Source of the DNA: Eoetvoesia sp035555955
GTDB taxonomy: Bacteria > Pseudomonadota > Gammaproteobacteria > Burkholderiales > Burkholderiaceae_B
Reading direction: 5' to 3'
Assembly (NCBI RefSeq): GCF_035555955.1
Contig: NZ_DATMGA010000027.1
Coordinates: 68,083 to 132,082 of the forward strand
DNA length: 64,000 nt
Positions 34,943 through 43,920 of this stretch are shown piece by piece (the first letter of the stretch is position 1; each line of letters opens with the position of its first letter). Below the pieces are notes generated by a model. That model had not been told where the DNA came from and did no database searches. It worked only from the letters and a program-made list of their open reading frames with translations. The position numbers were made by a program, and so were the translations under genes.

Positions 34943-35947
34943 TCAAAACCTCTCCGTATCCACCTCGCTTTCGCTTTGCTCGGTATACCGGCCGCCGGCG
35001 ACGGTATTCTGGTTGATCAGGGTGTCGAGGCGGGCCATGGTTTCAGCGCTGAGCTTGACCTCGGCGGCGCCGGCGTCGTCTTTCAGGTGTGCTTCGCTGG
35101 TGGTGCCGGGAATGGGGATGATGTCGCCGCCGCGGTGCAGCAGCCAGGCCAGGGCCAGTTGGGCGGGCGAACAGCCTGCGTCGCGGGCGATTTCCATGTA
35201 AGGCGGCAGCAACTTCAGGTTGGCGGCGTAGTTGTCCGGCGCGAAGCGCGGCATGCTGCGGCGAATGTCCTTGGCGTAGAGTTCGTCCACGACAATGGGT
35301 TCGCCGCACAGGAATCCGCGGGCCACGGGGCTGAACGCCACGAAGGTCACGCCCAGATCGCGGCATGCCTGGAGCACAGCGATTTCGGGGTTGCGCGTCC
35401 ATAGCGAGTATTCCGTCTGCAAGGCGGCAATGGGGTGCACGGCGTGGGCGCGGCGCAAGGTGGCGGCCGAGACTTCCGAAAGGCCGATGCTGCGGATCTT
35501 GCCTTCGCGCACCAGGTCGGCCAGCGCGCCCACACTGTCCTCGATGGGCACTTGCTTGTCCCAGCGATGCAGATAATACAGGTCGATGACGTCGGTTTGC
35601 AGGCGCTTCAGGCTGGCTTCGCAACTGGCTTTCAGGGTTTCGGGCCGGCCGTCGATGACGCGCACCAGCTTGCCGTCGCCCGCCACATCGACGCCCTGCA
35701 TGCCGCATTTGCTGGCCAATGTATAGCGGCTGCGGTGCGAGCCGAGGATCTTGCCCACCAGGGTTTCGCTGGCACCGAAGCCGTATAGCGTTGCCGTGTC
35801 GAACAGCGTGATGCCGGCGTCCAGGGCCGAGAGCAGCACACGCTCGGCCTGCTCAAACGAAACCGGCGCGCCGTAGGCATGGCAGAAATTCATGCAGCCC
35901 AGGCCGATGGCGGAAACGGAAAATGAACCCAGTTGGCGTCGCTGCAT
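34943..35947 (-). CDS. Aldo/keto reductase
   Basis: NADPH-dependent oxidoreductase of 334 residues with the TIM-barrel AKR fold. Catalytic tetrad regions are FDTATLYGFGASE (Asp, Tyr), YTLASKCG (Lys) and DLYYLHRWD (His). The cofactor site is near IIPIPGTTSEAHLKDD. The ATG at 35947 has AAGGAA upstream. Similar to general-stress AKRs acting on aldehydes. It is convergent with the hydrolase gene and appears monocistronic. A short piece of a paralogue survives at 28151-28205. Confidence 0.92.
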   Translation of the reverse strand: MQRRQLGSFSVSAIGLGCMNFCHAYGAPVSFEQAERVLLSALDAGITLFDTATLYGFGASETLVGKILGSHRSRYTLASKCGMQGVDVAGDGKLVRVIDGRPETLKASCEASLKRLQTDVIDLYYLHRWDKQVPIEDSVGALADLVREGKIRSIGLSEVSAATLRRAHAVHPIAALQTEYSLWTRNPEIAVLQACRDLGVTFVAFSPVARGFLCGEPIVVDELYAKDIRRSMPRFAPDNYAANLKLLPPYMEIARDAGCSPAQLALAWLLHRGGDIIPIPGTTSEAHLKDDAGAAEVKLSAETMARLDTLINQNTVAGGRYTEQSESEVDTERF

Positions 35948-36239
35948 TGTCGAGATTCCTTGAAGCCGTTCAATGCCAACCATTATAAGAGCGGGGTTGG
36001 CGCCGCTGACACGGCCTGCCGGTCTTGTCGTTTTTTATAAAAAGAAATAAACTTTCGAAAATTAAGAAGCAAGCCGGAAGACGCGGGAAGGGCATTCGCT
36101 TCAGCTTTTTTACGGAACAGGCCTGCGTCTCCCAGAGGCTCTGGCGCTGAATCTTCGTAAAAATCCATACATTTCAATCAATTGGATTCAATAGTCCATG
36201 CCGCCCCAAACCGGCTCGGGCTCGAATCAAGGAGACAAT

Positions 36240-37409
36240 ATGCTTCGAAAGCTAGCTTTGGGTTACGTTGCCGCAGCCATCCTGGGCGCCGGCAGCGCCT
36301 GCGCGGCACAGGCCCCCGTGAAAATCGGCTTCATCACCACCTTGTCCACGCCCGCCGGCTATATCGGCGAAGATGCGCGCGACGCCTTCAACCTGGCCAT
36401 CAAGGACGGCAAGCTGGGCGGCGTGCCGGTTGACGTGGTGGTCGAAGACGACGGCCTGAAACCCGGCTCGGGCAAGCAGTCGGCCGACAAGATGCTGCAG
36501 GAAGGCATAAAGCTGTTCACCGGCATCAATTTTTCCAATGTGCTGACGGCGGTCGCCCCGACCGTGCTGCAGCACGGCGCGTTCTACGTCAGCACCAATC
36601 CCGGACCTTCGCCCTTTGCCGGCGCCAAATGCAACAAGAACTACTTTGTCGCTTCGTTCGAGAACACGCAAATGCACGCGGCGGCGGGCGTGGCGGTAGA
36701 CCAGTTGGGCTACAAGAACGTGGCGCTGGTGGCGCCCAACTACCAGGCCGGCCGCGAAGCGCTGCAGGGTTTCAAGCGCACCTACACAGGCAAGGTCGAT
36801 GCCGAAATCTACACCAAGCTGGACCAGTCCGATTTCTCGGTGGAGCTGGCCCGGCTGCGCGAACTGGCGCCGGCCGCCATCTATGAATTCGAGCCGGGCG
36901 GCGCGGGCATCAATTTCGCCAAGCAGTATGCCAACTCCGGGCTTAGCAAAAACATACCGATGGTGCTGCCGGTCTTTTCCATGGACTTGCGCATGATCAA
37001 GGCCACGGGCTCCGCGGCCAATGGGCTGTACACCGTGGCCCTGTGGTCGCCCGAGCTGGACAACCCGCAAAACCACGAATTCGTCAAAGCCTTCGAGAAG
37101 GCCTACGGACGGGTGCCCACCCACTATGCCGCGCTGGCCTACGACACGGCCAACCTGATCGCTTCCGCGCTGCATGCCGTGAACGGCGACCTGTCGCGCG
37201 CCGACGATTTCCGCGCCGCGCTGTACAAGGCCGATTTCAAGTCGGTAAGGGGCAACTTCAGCTTCAACACCAACCACCACCCCATCCAGGACTACTACCT
37301 CATGCAGATCAAGCCGGATGCGCAAGGCAATCTCATGCCCTTCGTCGTGCGCAAGGTGCTCAGCGAAGCCAAGGACACCTTTGCCGGCCAATGCCCGCTC
37401 AAGCCATGA
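36240..37409 (+). CDS. LivK-type periplasmic substrate-binding protein
   Basis: Periplasmic receptor of 389 residues with a Sec signal (MLRKLALGYVAAAILGAGSA, cleavage near ACAAQA). The mature start VKIGFITTLSTPAGYIGEDA and the segment KQSADKMLQEGIKLFTGINF are typical. AAGGAGA precedes the ATG at 36240. Its stop overlaps the start of an alpha/beta hydrolase gene (ATGA), and no permease or ATPase is adjacent, so it shares a membrane complex encoded elsewhere. The pairing suggests a ligand whose ester or amide is hydrolysed inside the cell. Confidence 0.9.
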   Translation: MLRKLALGYVAAAILGAGSACAAQAPVKIGFITTLSTPAGYIGEDARDAFNLAIKDGKLGGVPVDVVVEDDGLKPGSGKQSADKMLQEGIKLFTGINFSNVLTAVAPTVLQHGAFYVSTNPGPSPFAGAKCNKNYFVASFENTQMHAAAGVAVDQLGYKNVALVAPNYQAGREALQGFKRTYTGKVDAEIYTKLDQSDFSVELARLRELAPAAIYEFEPGGAGINFAKQYANSGLSKNIPMVLPVFSMDLRMIKATGSAANGLYTVALWSPELDNPQNHEFVKAFEKAYGRVPTHYAALAYDTANLIASALHAVNGDLSRADDFRAALYKADFKSVRGNFSFNTNHHPIQDYYLMQIKPDAQGNLMPFVVRKVLSEAKDTFAGQCPLKP

Positions 37410-38287
37410 CACAGCACGGACACGAACTGGTCTTCGCCAGCCAGCAGGAACGGGCCACGCAATACAACGCGCGCGCCTCGGTGGCCGACTTCGACGCCTG
37501 CGTGCGCGAGTACACCCGGCTGGCCGACATCGCCAAACGCGAATGCGCGGGTATCTACGACCTGCATTACGGCCAGGGCGCCGCCGAACGGCTGGACATC
37601 TTTCCGGCGATGCATCACCAGCAGCCCGCGCCGCTTTTCGTGTTCATCCACGGCGGCTACTGGCACTCGCAGGCCAAGGATGACGCGCCCATCATGGCCA
37701 AGGCATTCACCAATGCCGGCATCGCCGTCTGCACGCTGGAATACACCCTGCTGCCCGAAGCCACCCTGGCGGAAACCGTCCGCGAAGTGCGCAGCGCCGT
37801 GTCCTGGCTGTACCACAACGCCGCCGCCTACGGCGTGGACCGCAACCGCATCCACGTGGGCGGCAGCTCGGCCGGCGGCCATCTGGCGGCCATGCTGGGC
37901 GCGGCCGGCTGGCAAGGGCAATACCAGCTTCCCGACGATGCGGTCAAAGGCGTGCTCAGCCTCAGCGGCCTGTACGACCTTCGCCCGCTATGCGATATCT
38001 ACGTCAACGAATGGCTGCAACTGCATCCGGAACAGGCGCAGCGGCTGAGCCCGCTGTTTCAGTTGCCGGCCCAGGATGTACCCGTCGTACTGGCGGTGGG
38101 CGGCCTGGAAACCGACGGCTTCAAGAACCAGACCTACTCCTACGAAGCGGCCTGCCGTGAAAAAGGCCTGAACGTGCGACGCGTTGAAACCCCGCATTGC
38201 AACCACTTCGACCTGCTGTGCGAGCTGTGCGATCCCGACAGCGATCTTTCCCAGGCGACGTTCGACATGGTGCTACAGCGGGGCTAA
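37406..38287 (+). CDS. Alpha/beta hydrolase (BD-FAE / kynurenine formamidase-like)
   Basis: Cytoplasmic serine hydrolase of 293 residues. The oxyanion motif HGGYWHSQ, the nucleophile elbow GGSSAGGHLAAM and the late catalytic pair (VGGLETDGFKNQ with Asp, HCNHFDLL with His) are visible. The N-terminal LVFASQQERATQYNARASVADF resembles arylformamidase-like enzymes. It is translationally coupled to the binding protein. Substrate is likely an aryl or acyl amide or ester, not determined. Confidence 0.85.
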   Translation: MTQHGHELVFASQQERATQYNARASVADFDACVREYTRLADIAKRECAGIYDLHYGQGAAERLDIFPAMHHQQPAPLFVFIHGGYWHSQAKDDAPIMAKAFTNAGIAVCTLEYTLLPEATLAETVREVRSAVSWLYHNAAAYGVDRNRIHVGGSSAGGHLAAMLGAAGWQGQYQLPDDAVKGVLSLSGLYDLRPLCDIYVNEWLQLHPEQAQRLSPLFQLPAQDVPVVLAVGGLETDGFKNQTYSYEAACREKGLNVRRVETPHCNHFDLLCELCDPDSDLSQATFDMVLQRG

Positions 38288-38293
38288 CGGCAA

Positions 38294-38318
38294 GCCGCCT
38301 CAAACGGGATGAGGCGGC
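38294..38318. terminator. Hairpin between convergent genes
   Basis: Perfect 9-bp stem GCCGCCTCA/TGAGGCGGC with a 7-base loop between the hydrolase stop and the tannase-like gene end. No T-run follows on either strand, so the terminator assignment is tentative. Confidence 0.5.
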
Positions 38319-38333
38319 CGGCCACCTGCTTAT

Positions 38334-40055
38334 CTAAGAAGCAACACAACTGAAGCTGGACGCCACTTTGGGATCGCCGCCATTGTATTTGGCATATTGC
38401 GGGTAAGGGCACAATGGGCGGCTTTCCACATCGGTCAGCGTGCTGGCGGGTGGTGCCTTGCCAATGATCTGCTCAGGCGCCGTACCCTTTTCCACCCAGT
38501 TGACCAAAGCGCTGAGCATGTCGAACTGGCTGGTGGCGGGGCCGCCACTGCAATGGTTCATGCCTGGCACAGTGAACAAGCGGGCAAAATCCTTGGCGTT
38601 GGCGTTGGCCTGACTCAGATTTTTGTACCATTGAATGGTGTCATGCACCGAAAACACCGGATCGCTGTTGCCGTGGTAGACAATCATTTTCCCGCCCTTG
38701 TCCTTGAACTTGCTGAAGTTCAGATCGGGAGGGGTCATGAACCCCATTGACGACTCGGAATAAACGCCCGTCGTACGATAAATGCCAGGGGCGTCAGTGT
38801 CGAAGCTGTAGCCCAGCAAATAATCGATAATCCCGTGCCCGGCGCCGGAAATCTGCACAGGGGGCGTCATGAAGACGTAGGGCAACGATGCGCCTCCCAT
38901 GGTGGCAATAATGGAATTCGGGATGGTGGGATCGGGGTTCGGATAAGGCATCGCCAGTTTCCAGACGCGCCAGCCCATGTCTCCGACACCCGCATCCCAA
39001 GGCCAATCGGCGTATAGCGCCTTGCCTTGAGAGTTGCTGGGACCGCTGAAAACCTTGATGAGGGCCGCAACTTTTTGCGTGTCGCCCAGGCAGTCAGTAC
39101 CGACAGTGGTATGGCTGCCTGTGCAGGCCAACTCCTGAACCGGATCGAAGGCCGCCTGGCAAGCCGCGGAGTTCTGAATCAGACCATCGGTCAAACCGTC
39201 CAGCGCATCGCATTTGGCCAATACTTTTCCGGCTACCAGCTTCATGTCTTGCACGGTAAAAGATTGCTCGATGATGGGCCGGCCGTTACTGGGGTCTTTG
39301 GGTGCAACGCTGGCAAACTGCTGGTTGTCCCAGGCGTGCTCGAGCGCGGCCTTCGGCAAATTGAAGCCTGGGTTGCCCGCGATGACGCCGTCGTATTTGT
39401 CGGCAAAACGCGAGGCTGCCACCATGGCCTGCCGGCCTCCGTTGGAGCATCCGACAAAGTAAGAATGATCAGCCGGCTTATCGTAATGACGCTCGATGAT
39501 GGTTTGCGCAACGTCGGTCACTACGCCCACGGCATTGTAGCCATAGTCGATTCGCGCCTGCGGGTCTACACCGAACAAAGCCCCTCCTACCGGAGTGCCG
39601 TCGTCGACGCTTTCATGCCCGCCATCGGTGCTCGCCACGGCGTAGCCTTCGCTTAGCGCGTTGGTGGTCTGGCCATCGCCTGGCAGGGAACCCACGGCAG
39701 GATTGACCGCGCCATCCGTGCCGCCGCCGCCCTGGAAGAAGAAGCGGCCGTTCCAATCGTTGGGCAGACGAAGCTCAAAGCCGATGGCGTACTGCTGGTT
39801 GTCGACATCGCTTTTGCGCTTGTTCAGAAAGCCATCGACCTGGCAATGAGCAGGCATGGCCGCCTGCGAAGAATCGGCCGCCGTGGCACCGTTGGCTGTG
39901 GCGCTGGTAATGACCAGCCCGGGGATGGCCAACGCATCCGTGGTGATATCGGCGCAACTAAGCTGAGGCGAGGCAGGGGGTGAATCGCTGCCGTTGCATC
40001 CATACAGTAATGTGGCCAATGCCGCCAGGGTGGCCAGGGTAAGAGGCTTCTTCAT
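38334..40055 (-). CDS. Tannase/feruloyl esterase-family lipoprotein
   Basis: Predicted secreted esterase of 573 residues. A lipoprotein signal ends in LLYGC with lipidated Cys20. The family's catalytic arrangement, in which a disulfide joins the Ser and His neighbourhoods, is visible: FVGCSNGGRQAMVA (Cys-Ser), HGNSDPVFSVH (Asp) and GMNHCSGGPATSQFD (His-Cys). Such enzymes cleave esters of gallic, ferulic, chlorogenic or mono(hydroxyethyl)terephthalic acid. It acts at the cell envelope and could supply aromatic acids to the catabolic operons here. Monocistronic; a long inverted repeat lies 117 bases upstream. Confidence 0.9.
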   Translation of the reverse strand: MKKPLTLATLAALATLLYGCNGSDSPPASPQLSCADITTDALAIPGLVITSATANGATAADSSQAAMPAHCQVDGFLNKRKSDVDNQQYAIGFELRLPNDWNGRFFFQGGGGTDGAVNPAVGSLPGDGQTTNALSEGYAVASTDGGHESVDDGTPVGGALFGVDPQARIDYGYNAVGVVTDVAQTIIERHYDKPADHSYFVGCSNGGRQAMVAASRFADKYDGVIAGNPGFNLPKAALEHAWDNQQFASVAPKDPSNGRPIIEQSFTVQDMKLVAGKVLAKCDALDGLTDGLIQNSAACQAAFDPVQELACTGSHTTVGTDCLGDTQKVAALIKVFSGPSNSQGKALYADWPWDAGVGDMGWRVWKLAMPYPNPDPTIPNSIIATMGGASLPYVFMTPPVQISGAGHGIIDYLLGYSFDTDAPGIYRTTGVYSESSMGFMTPPDLNFSKFKDKGGKMIVYHGNSDPVFSVHDTIQWYKNLSQANANAKDFARLFTVPGMNHCSGGPATSQFDMLSALVNWVEKGTAPEQIIGKAPPASTLTDVESRPLCPYPQYAKYNGGDPKVASSFSCVAS

Positions 40056-40171
40056 GCTGTGTCTCCGGCTGTTATTAGTAATGATTTGTGGTTCAGCTTC
40101 TGCAAGCAATGAGCGCTTTGATGCGCTTCTGGAATATCTACCTCCTTCGTGCAGGCGAAGTAAGTATTATT

Positions 40172-40210
40172 TATGAGCGCAATATCAGGTAAGCTGATAT
40201 TGCGCTCATA
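40172..40210. promoter_or_regulatory. Perfect 17-bp inverted repeat, possible operator
   Basis: Arms TATGAGCGCAATATCAG and CTGATATTGCGCTCATA are perfectly complementary around a five-base loop (GTAAG). It lies in the 356-base gap upstream of the tannase-like gene. No T-run follows, so a regulatory or cruciform role is more likely than a terminator. Confidence 0.55.
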
Positions 40211-40411
40211 CTATATTGGCAACTTATTTGATGTCAAGACTATGCAATGCTCTGGAAAACCCGTAATCCACGCGGGGCGGACGGTGGCAGGCACGGATAA
40301 AAGCGCGAGGATTCCCGCGCTTGGACGGACAGATAGGCACGAAGGGAAAGCCGTGGCGATGGCCGGCGGCAAGGAGTATGAACCGTTAGCCGTGGCCTGG
40401 CGCCACCCTGC

Positions 40412-41191
40412 TCATTCCTGGCTATGGATATACAGATTCGGCGGCCGTCCCGTCGTTTTCCGGAACATGGTCGAGAACGACGACGGGCTTTCATAGCCCA
40501 TGTCCAGGGCCACGCTGGTCACGCTGTCGCCCAGCGACAGCCGCGCCATGGCGGCGAACACGCAAGCCTGCTGGCGCCAATTGACGAAGGTGATGCCGGT
40601 GCCCGCCACAAAGCGGCGATAGAAGGTGCGCTCGCTGACGTGCAACTGCCTGGCCCAGTCGGCCGGTCTGGAGGCCTGGGTCGGCGCCTTGAAGAAGGCC
40701 TGGCACAGCCGGGCCAACTGCTCGTCTCGGGGCATGGGCAAGTGCAGCGGCACCACCGGCTGCATCACCGCCTCCTGCAGCAGCAGCTTCATCAGTTGCC
40801 CGTCGCGGGCGTCCTGGTCGTAAAGCGGGGGCACGGCAACAGCCGCGCCTATCAACTCCTTCAGCAAGGGCGAAACCTCGATCACCTGGCATTTCTCAAG
40901 AGGCTTGGCAACGGTTTTCTTCCTGAAATAAAGATTATGGGTGGTGGCGTTGAGCATGCGCAATTGATGCAGAACGTCGTGTGGAATCCATACCGCGAAG
41001 CCGGGGGGCACCACCCATGCGCCGAACCGGGTTTCCAATTGCAACGTGCCCGTCTTGACGTACAGCAGCTGTATGCGCCGGTGCGAATGGATCTCTACCA
41101 TCTGGTCGCCGGGGTAGTTGGCCAAGAAGGCGACGACGTCGCGATCGGTGTTTTCTATCCGGTCCAGATGCTGATGGGGAGGCATGGGCAT
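40412..41191 (-). CDS. AraC-family transcriptional regulator with cupin N-terminus
   Basis: Regulator of 259 residues. The cupin ligand domain is about residues 20-90 (HSHRRIQLLYVKTGTLQLET, WVVPPGFAVWIPHDVLHQL). The C-terminal double helix-turn-helix includes WARQLHVSERTFYRRFVAGTG and GDSVTSVALDMGYESPSSF, then STMFRKTTGRPPNLY. This form often represses or activates the divergent exporter gene. It is divergent from the Fsr-type MFS at 41318. Confidence 0.9.
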   Translation of the reverse strand: MPMPPHQHLDRIENTDRDVVAFLANYPGDQMVEIHSHRRIQLLYVKTGTLQLETRFGAWVVPPGFAVWIPHDVLHQLRMLNATTHNLYFRKKTVAKPLEKCQVIEVSPLLKELIGAAVAVPPLYDQDARDGQLMKLLLQEAVMQPVVPLHLPMPRDEQLARLCQAFFKAPTQASRPADWARQLHVSERTFYRRFVAGTGITFVNWRQQACVFAAMARLSLGDSVTSVALDMGYESPSSFSTMFRKTTGRPPNLYIHSQE

Positions 41192-41238
41192 GGCGTTATT
41201 CCGTGGGGCCGATGGGATGGCTGAAATTCAATGATGAT

Positions 41239-41258
41239 TGTCTTATATTCTAAAGACA
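41239..41258. promoter_or_regulatory. Inverted repeat TGTCTT-N8-AAGACA in the araC/fsr divergent promoter
   Basis: Six-base arms, 48 bases upstream of the araC start and 60 bases upstream of the MFS start. A plausible operator for the adjacent regulator. Confidence 0.4.
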
Positions 41259-41317
41259 GACACCAGCCGCTTGCGTATATTTCCACCATACCGTCCTTGC
41301 CACAATGAGTATTCATC

Positions 41318-42544
41318 ATGACCGAAGCCGCCATTCCGGCCCCTCACTCATCCCCCTCCCAAGATAAAACTTCCGGCGTCGCCTACCGCGTGCTGACGGC
41401 GATCAGCGTCACGCACCTGCTCAACGACATGATGCAGTCGGTGCTGGTTGCGCTATACCCCGTGCTCAAGGGCAATTTCGACCTGAGCTTCACGCAGATC
41501 GGCTTCATTACCCTGGCGTTCCAGTTCTCGGCGTCACTGCTCCAGCCGCTGGTAGGGCATTTCACCGACAAGCGGCCCAAGCCCTACTCCCTGCCCATAG
41601 GCATGGGCTTTACCTTCTGCGGCCTGATCCTGCTGTCGCAGGCCTGGAACTTTTCCAGTGTCGTCGTCGCCGCAGCGCTGATAGGCATGGGCTCTTCCGT
41701 CTTCCACCCTGAATCGTCCCGGGTGGCGCGCATGGCTTCCGCAGGCCAGCACGGCCTGGCGCAATCCATCTTCCAGGTGGGCGGCAACCTGGGCTCGTCC
41801 ATCGGACCACTTCTGGCCGCACTGATCATCGTGCCCCGGGGCCAGGGCAGCGTGGCCTGGTTTTCCCTGGGCGCCCTGCTGGCCATCGTCATACTCAGCC
41901 AGGTCAGCCGCTGGTATGCCCGCCACCTGACCAGCAGCCGCGGCCGTGCCAGCCTGGGCAAGGTCGAAACGGGGCTGGCGCGGCCGCAAGTCATGAAGGC
42001 CCTGAGCGTGCTGCTGGTCCTGGTGTTCTCCAAATACTTCTACCTGGCCAGCCTGACCAGCTACCTCACGTTCTACCTCATCCACCGCTTCGGCGTTTCG
42101 ATCCAGAACGCCCAGTACTGCCTGTTCGTCTTCCTGTTCGCCGTGGCCCTGGGCACGGTCGTAGGCGGGCCGGTTGGCGACCGCATCGGGCGCAAGCGCG
42201 TCATCTGGGGCTCCATCCTGGGCGCCGCGCCCTTCGCGCTGCTGCTGCCCTACGTCAACCTGACCTGGACCATCATTCTGGTCTTCATCATCGGCACCAT
42301 CATCGCCTCGGCCTTCTCGGCCATCCTGGTCTATGCGCAGGAACTGGTGCCCGGCAAAACCGGCACCATCTCGGGGCTGTTCTTCGGCCTGGCCTTCGGC
42401 ATGGCCGGCATCGGCGCCGCGGCGCTGGGCAGTCTGGCCGATGCAACCAGCATCGAGTTCGTCTATCATGTATGTGCCTTCCTGCCTCTGTTGGGCGTCA
42501 CAGCATTCTTGCTGCCGAACGAAGGACGGCGCTTCAGGTCGTAG
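41318..42544 (+). CDS. fsr: Fosmidomycin resistance-type MFS transporter (Fsr)
   Basis: Twelve-helix inner-membrane exporter of 408 residues. The Fsr branch is recognised by SVTHLLNDMMQSVLVALYPVLK, PLVGHFTDKRPKPYSLPIGM, MGSSVFHPESSRVARMASAG and QSIFQVGGNLGSSIGPL. E. coli Fsr exports fosmidomycin; natural substrates are not known. It is divergent from an AraC regulator. The malonyl-CoA decarboxylase gene follows 60 bases later. Confidence 0.9.
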   Translation: MTEAAIPAPHSSPSQDKTSGVAYRVLTAISVTHLLNDMMQSVLVALYPVLKGNFDLSFTQIGFITLAFQFSASLLQPLVGHFTDKRPKPYSLPIGMGFTFCGLILLSQAWNFSSVVVAAALIGMGSSVFHPESSRVARMASAGQHGLAQSIFQVGGNLGSSIGPLLAALIIVPRGQGSVAWFSLGALLAIVILSQVSRWYARHLTSSRGRASLGKVETGLARPQVMKALSVLLVLVFSKYFYLASLTSYLTFYLIHRFGVSIQNAQYCLFVFLFAVALGTVVGGPVGDRIGRKRVIWGSILGAAPFALLLPYVNLTWTIILVFIIGTIIASAFSAILVYAQELVPGKTGTISGLFFGLAFGMAGIGAAALGSLADATSIEFVYHVCAFLPLLGVTAFLLPNEGRRFRS

Positions 42545-42604
42545 CCGCGCATCAGCCGGAACGACTCCGCAAACAGCGCCGTTTGACCGCTTAGGAGTAG
42601 TTCC

Positions 42605-43918
42605 ATGACTGAGCTGCACACGCTTGCACGCGCAAGCAACACCCCCCCGGGTCGCGCCGACGACGACACCGATCGGCCCGCCTCCAAGACGCAAGAATCT
42701 TCCGGGCTGATCACCCGGCTTGGGCGCTGGTGGGAACGCGAACGCAGGCTCACCCCGGCGGAACTCAAGCCCTTGTATACGGCCAGGCTGACCGACGTCG
42801 GCGCCAACCGCGCGGCCAAGCAATGGTGCCTGCAATACGGCGCCGCGGACGGCAAAGACCGGCGCGCGATGCTGACCCAACTGGTCGAGACCGGCGCCAC
42901 GCTCGACCCGCGGGCCGACCAGGGCCTGCTCTTGCTGCGCCGGCTCAATATGCAGGCGGCCGGGCTGCAATTCATGGTCGAGCTGCGCGCCGACATGCTG
43001 CGCTGGCGCAACCAGGTGGCGGGCCTTACGGTCCTTGAACGCGAACTCGAAACCCTGCTGTCGAACTGGTTCGACGTGGGCATGCTCGAGCTCAAGCCCA
43101 TTACCTGGGACTCGCCCGCCTCGCTGCTGGAAAAACTCATCCAGTACGAAGCCGTGCACGAAATCCGTTCGTGGGACGAACTCAAGCACAGGGTGGCCGA
43201 CAACCGGCGCTGCTATGCCTTCTTTCATCCGCGCATGAGCGACGTGCCGCTAATCTTCGTGGAAGTGGCGTTCGCCCACCAAATGGCGGACAACGTGCAG
43301 GTGCTGCTCGACCCGCAAACCCCGGCCGAAAGCCTGAACAAGGCGCGCTGGGCCATCTTCTATTCCATTTCGAACACCCAGCCCGGACTGCGCGGCATCA
43401 GCTTCGGCAACTTCCTGCTCAAGCGCGTCGTGGACGAACTGCTGCGCGAAATGCCCCGCCTGAAATCCTTTGCCACGCTTTCGCCCATACCCGGGTTCAC
43501 CGACTGGCTCAAGAAACAGGACAACCAAACCCTGCAGGCGCTGCTGCACAATCGCACCGAAACCGAAACGCGCACCGACAACCAGGCCGGGGCGCGGTGG
43601 GTGGCAAAGCTGCGAAAGGCGGCCGTGGGCGCCGCCCCCGAGCTGGTGCAGAACGCCGGCCTAAGGCTGGCCGCGCACTACCTGACCACCATGAAGAACG
43701 GGCGGCCCATCGACCCCGTGGCCCGCTTCCACCTGGAAAACGGCGCCCGCATGGAACGCGTCAACTGGGCCGCAGACCGCTCGGCCAAGGGCCTGGAACA
43801 GTCCTGCGCCCTCATGGTCAACTATCTGTACGACCTGGACGAACTGGACCAGAACCTGGTGCAACTGACCGCGGGCAAACCCAGCCTGGGACGCAACCTG
43901 AAGCGGCTGCTGCCCTAG
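42605..43918 (+). CDS. Malonyl-CoA decarboxylase
   Basis: Enzyme of 437 residues converting malonyl-CoA to acetyl-CoA and CO2. The GNAT-fold catalytic domain shows FFHPRMSDVPLIFVEVAF, ISNTQPGLRGISFGNFLLKRVV, the catalytic-Ser region FATLSPIPGFTDWL, and near the C-terminus RFHLENGARMERVNW with the catalytic His and NYLYDLDELDQN. The helical N-terminal domain covers about residues 35-170. GGAGTAG precedes the ATG. No matBC malonate genes are adjacent, so it is probably a lone housekeeping or malonate-detoxifying copy. Confidence 0.93.
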   Translation: MTELHTLARASNTPPGRADDDTDRPASKTQESSGLITRLGRWWERERRLTPAELKPLYTARLTDVGANRAAKQWCLQYGAADGKDRRAMLTQLVETGATLDPRADQGLLLLRRLNMQAAGLQFMVELRADMLRWRNQVAGLTVLERELETLLSNWFDVGMLELKPITWDSPASLLEKLIQYEAVHEIRSWDELKHRVADNRRCYAFFHPRMSDVPLIFVEVAFAHQMADNVQVLLDPQTPAESLNKARWAIFYSISNTQPGLRGISFGNFLLKRVVDELLREMPRLKSFATLSPIPGFTDWLKKQDNQTLQALLHNRTETETRTDNQAGARWVAKLRKAAVGAAPELVQNAGLRLAAHYLTTMKNGRPIDPVARFHLENGARMERVNWAADRSAKGLEQSCALMVNYLYDLDELDQNLVQLTAGKPSLGRNLKRLLP

Positions 43919-43920
43919 CC

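Noticed and set aside
41534..43228. Minus-strand open frame of 564 codons opposite Fsr and malonyl-CoA decarboxylase
   Set aside because: Spans two well-supported genes on the other strand and resembles no protein family.
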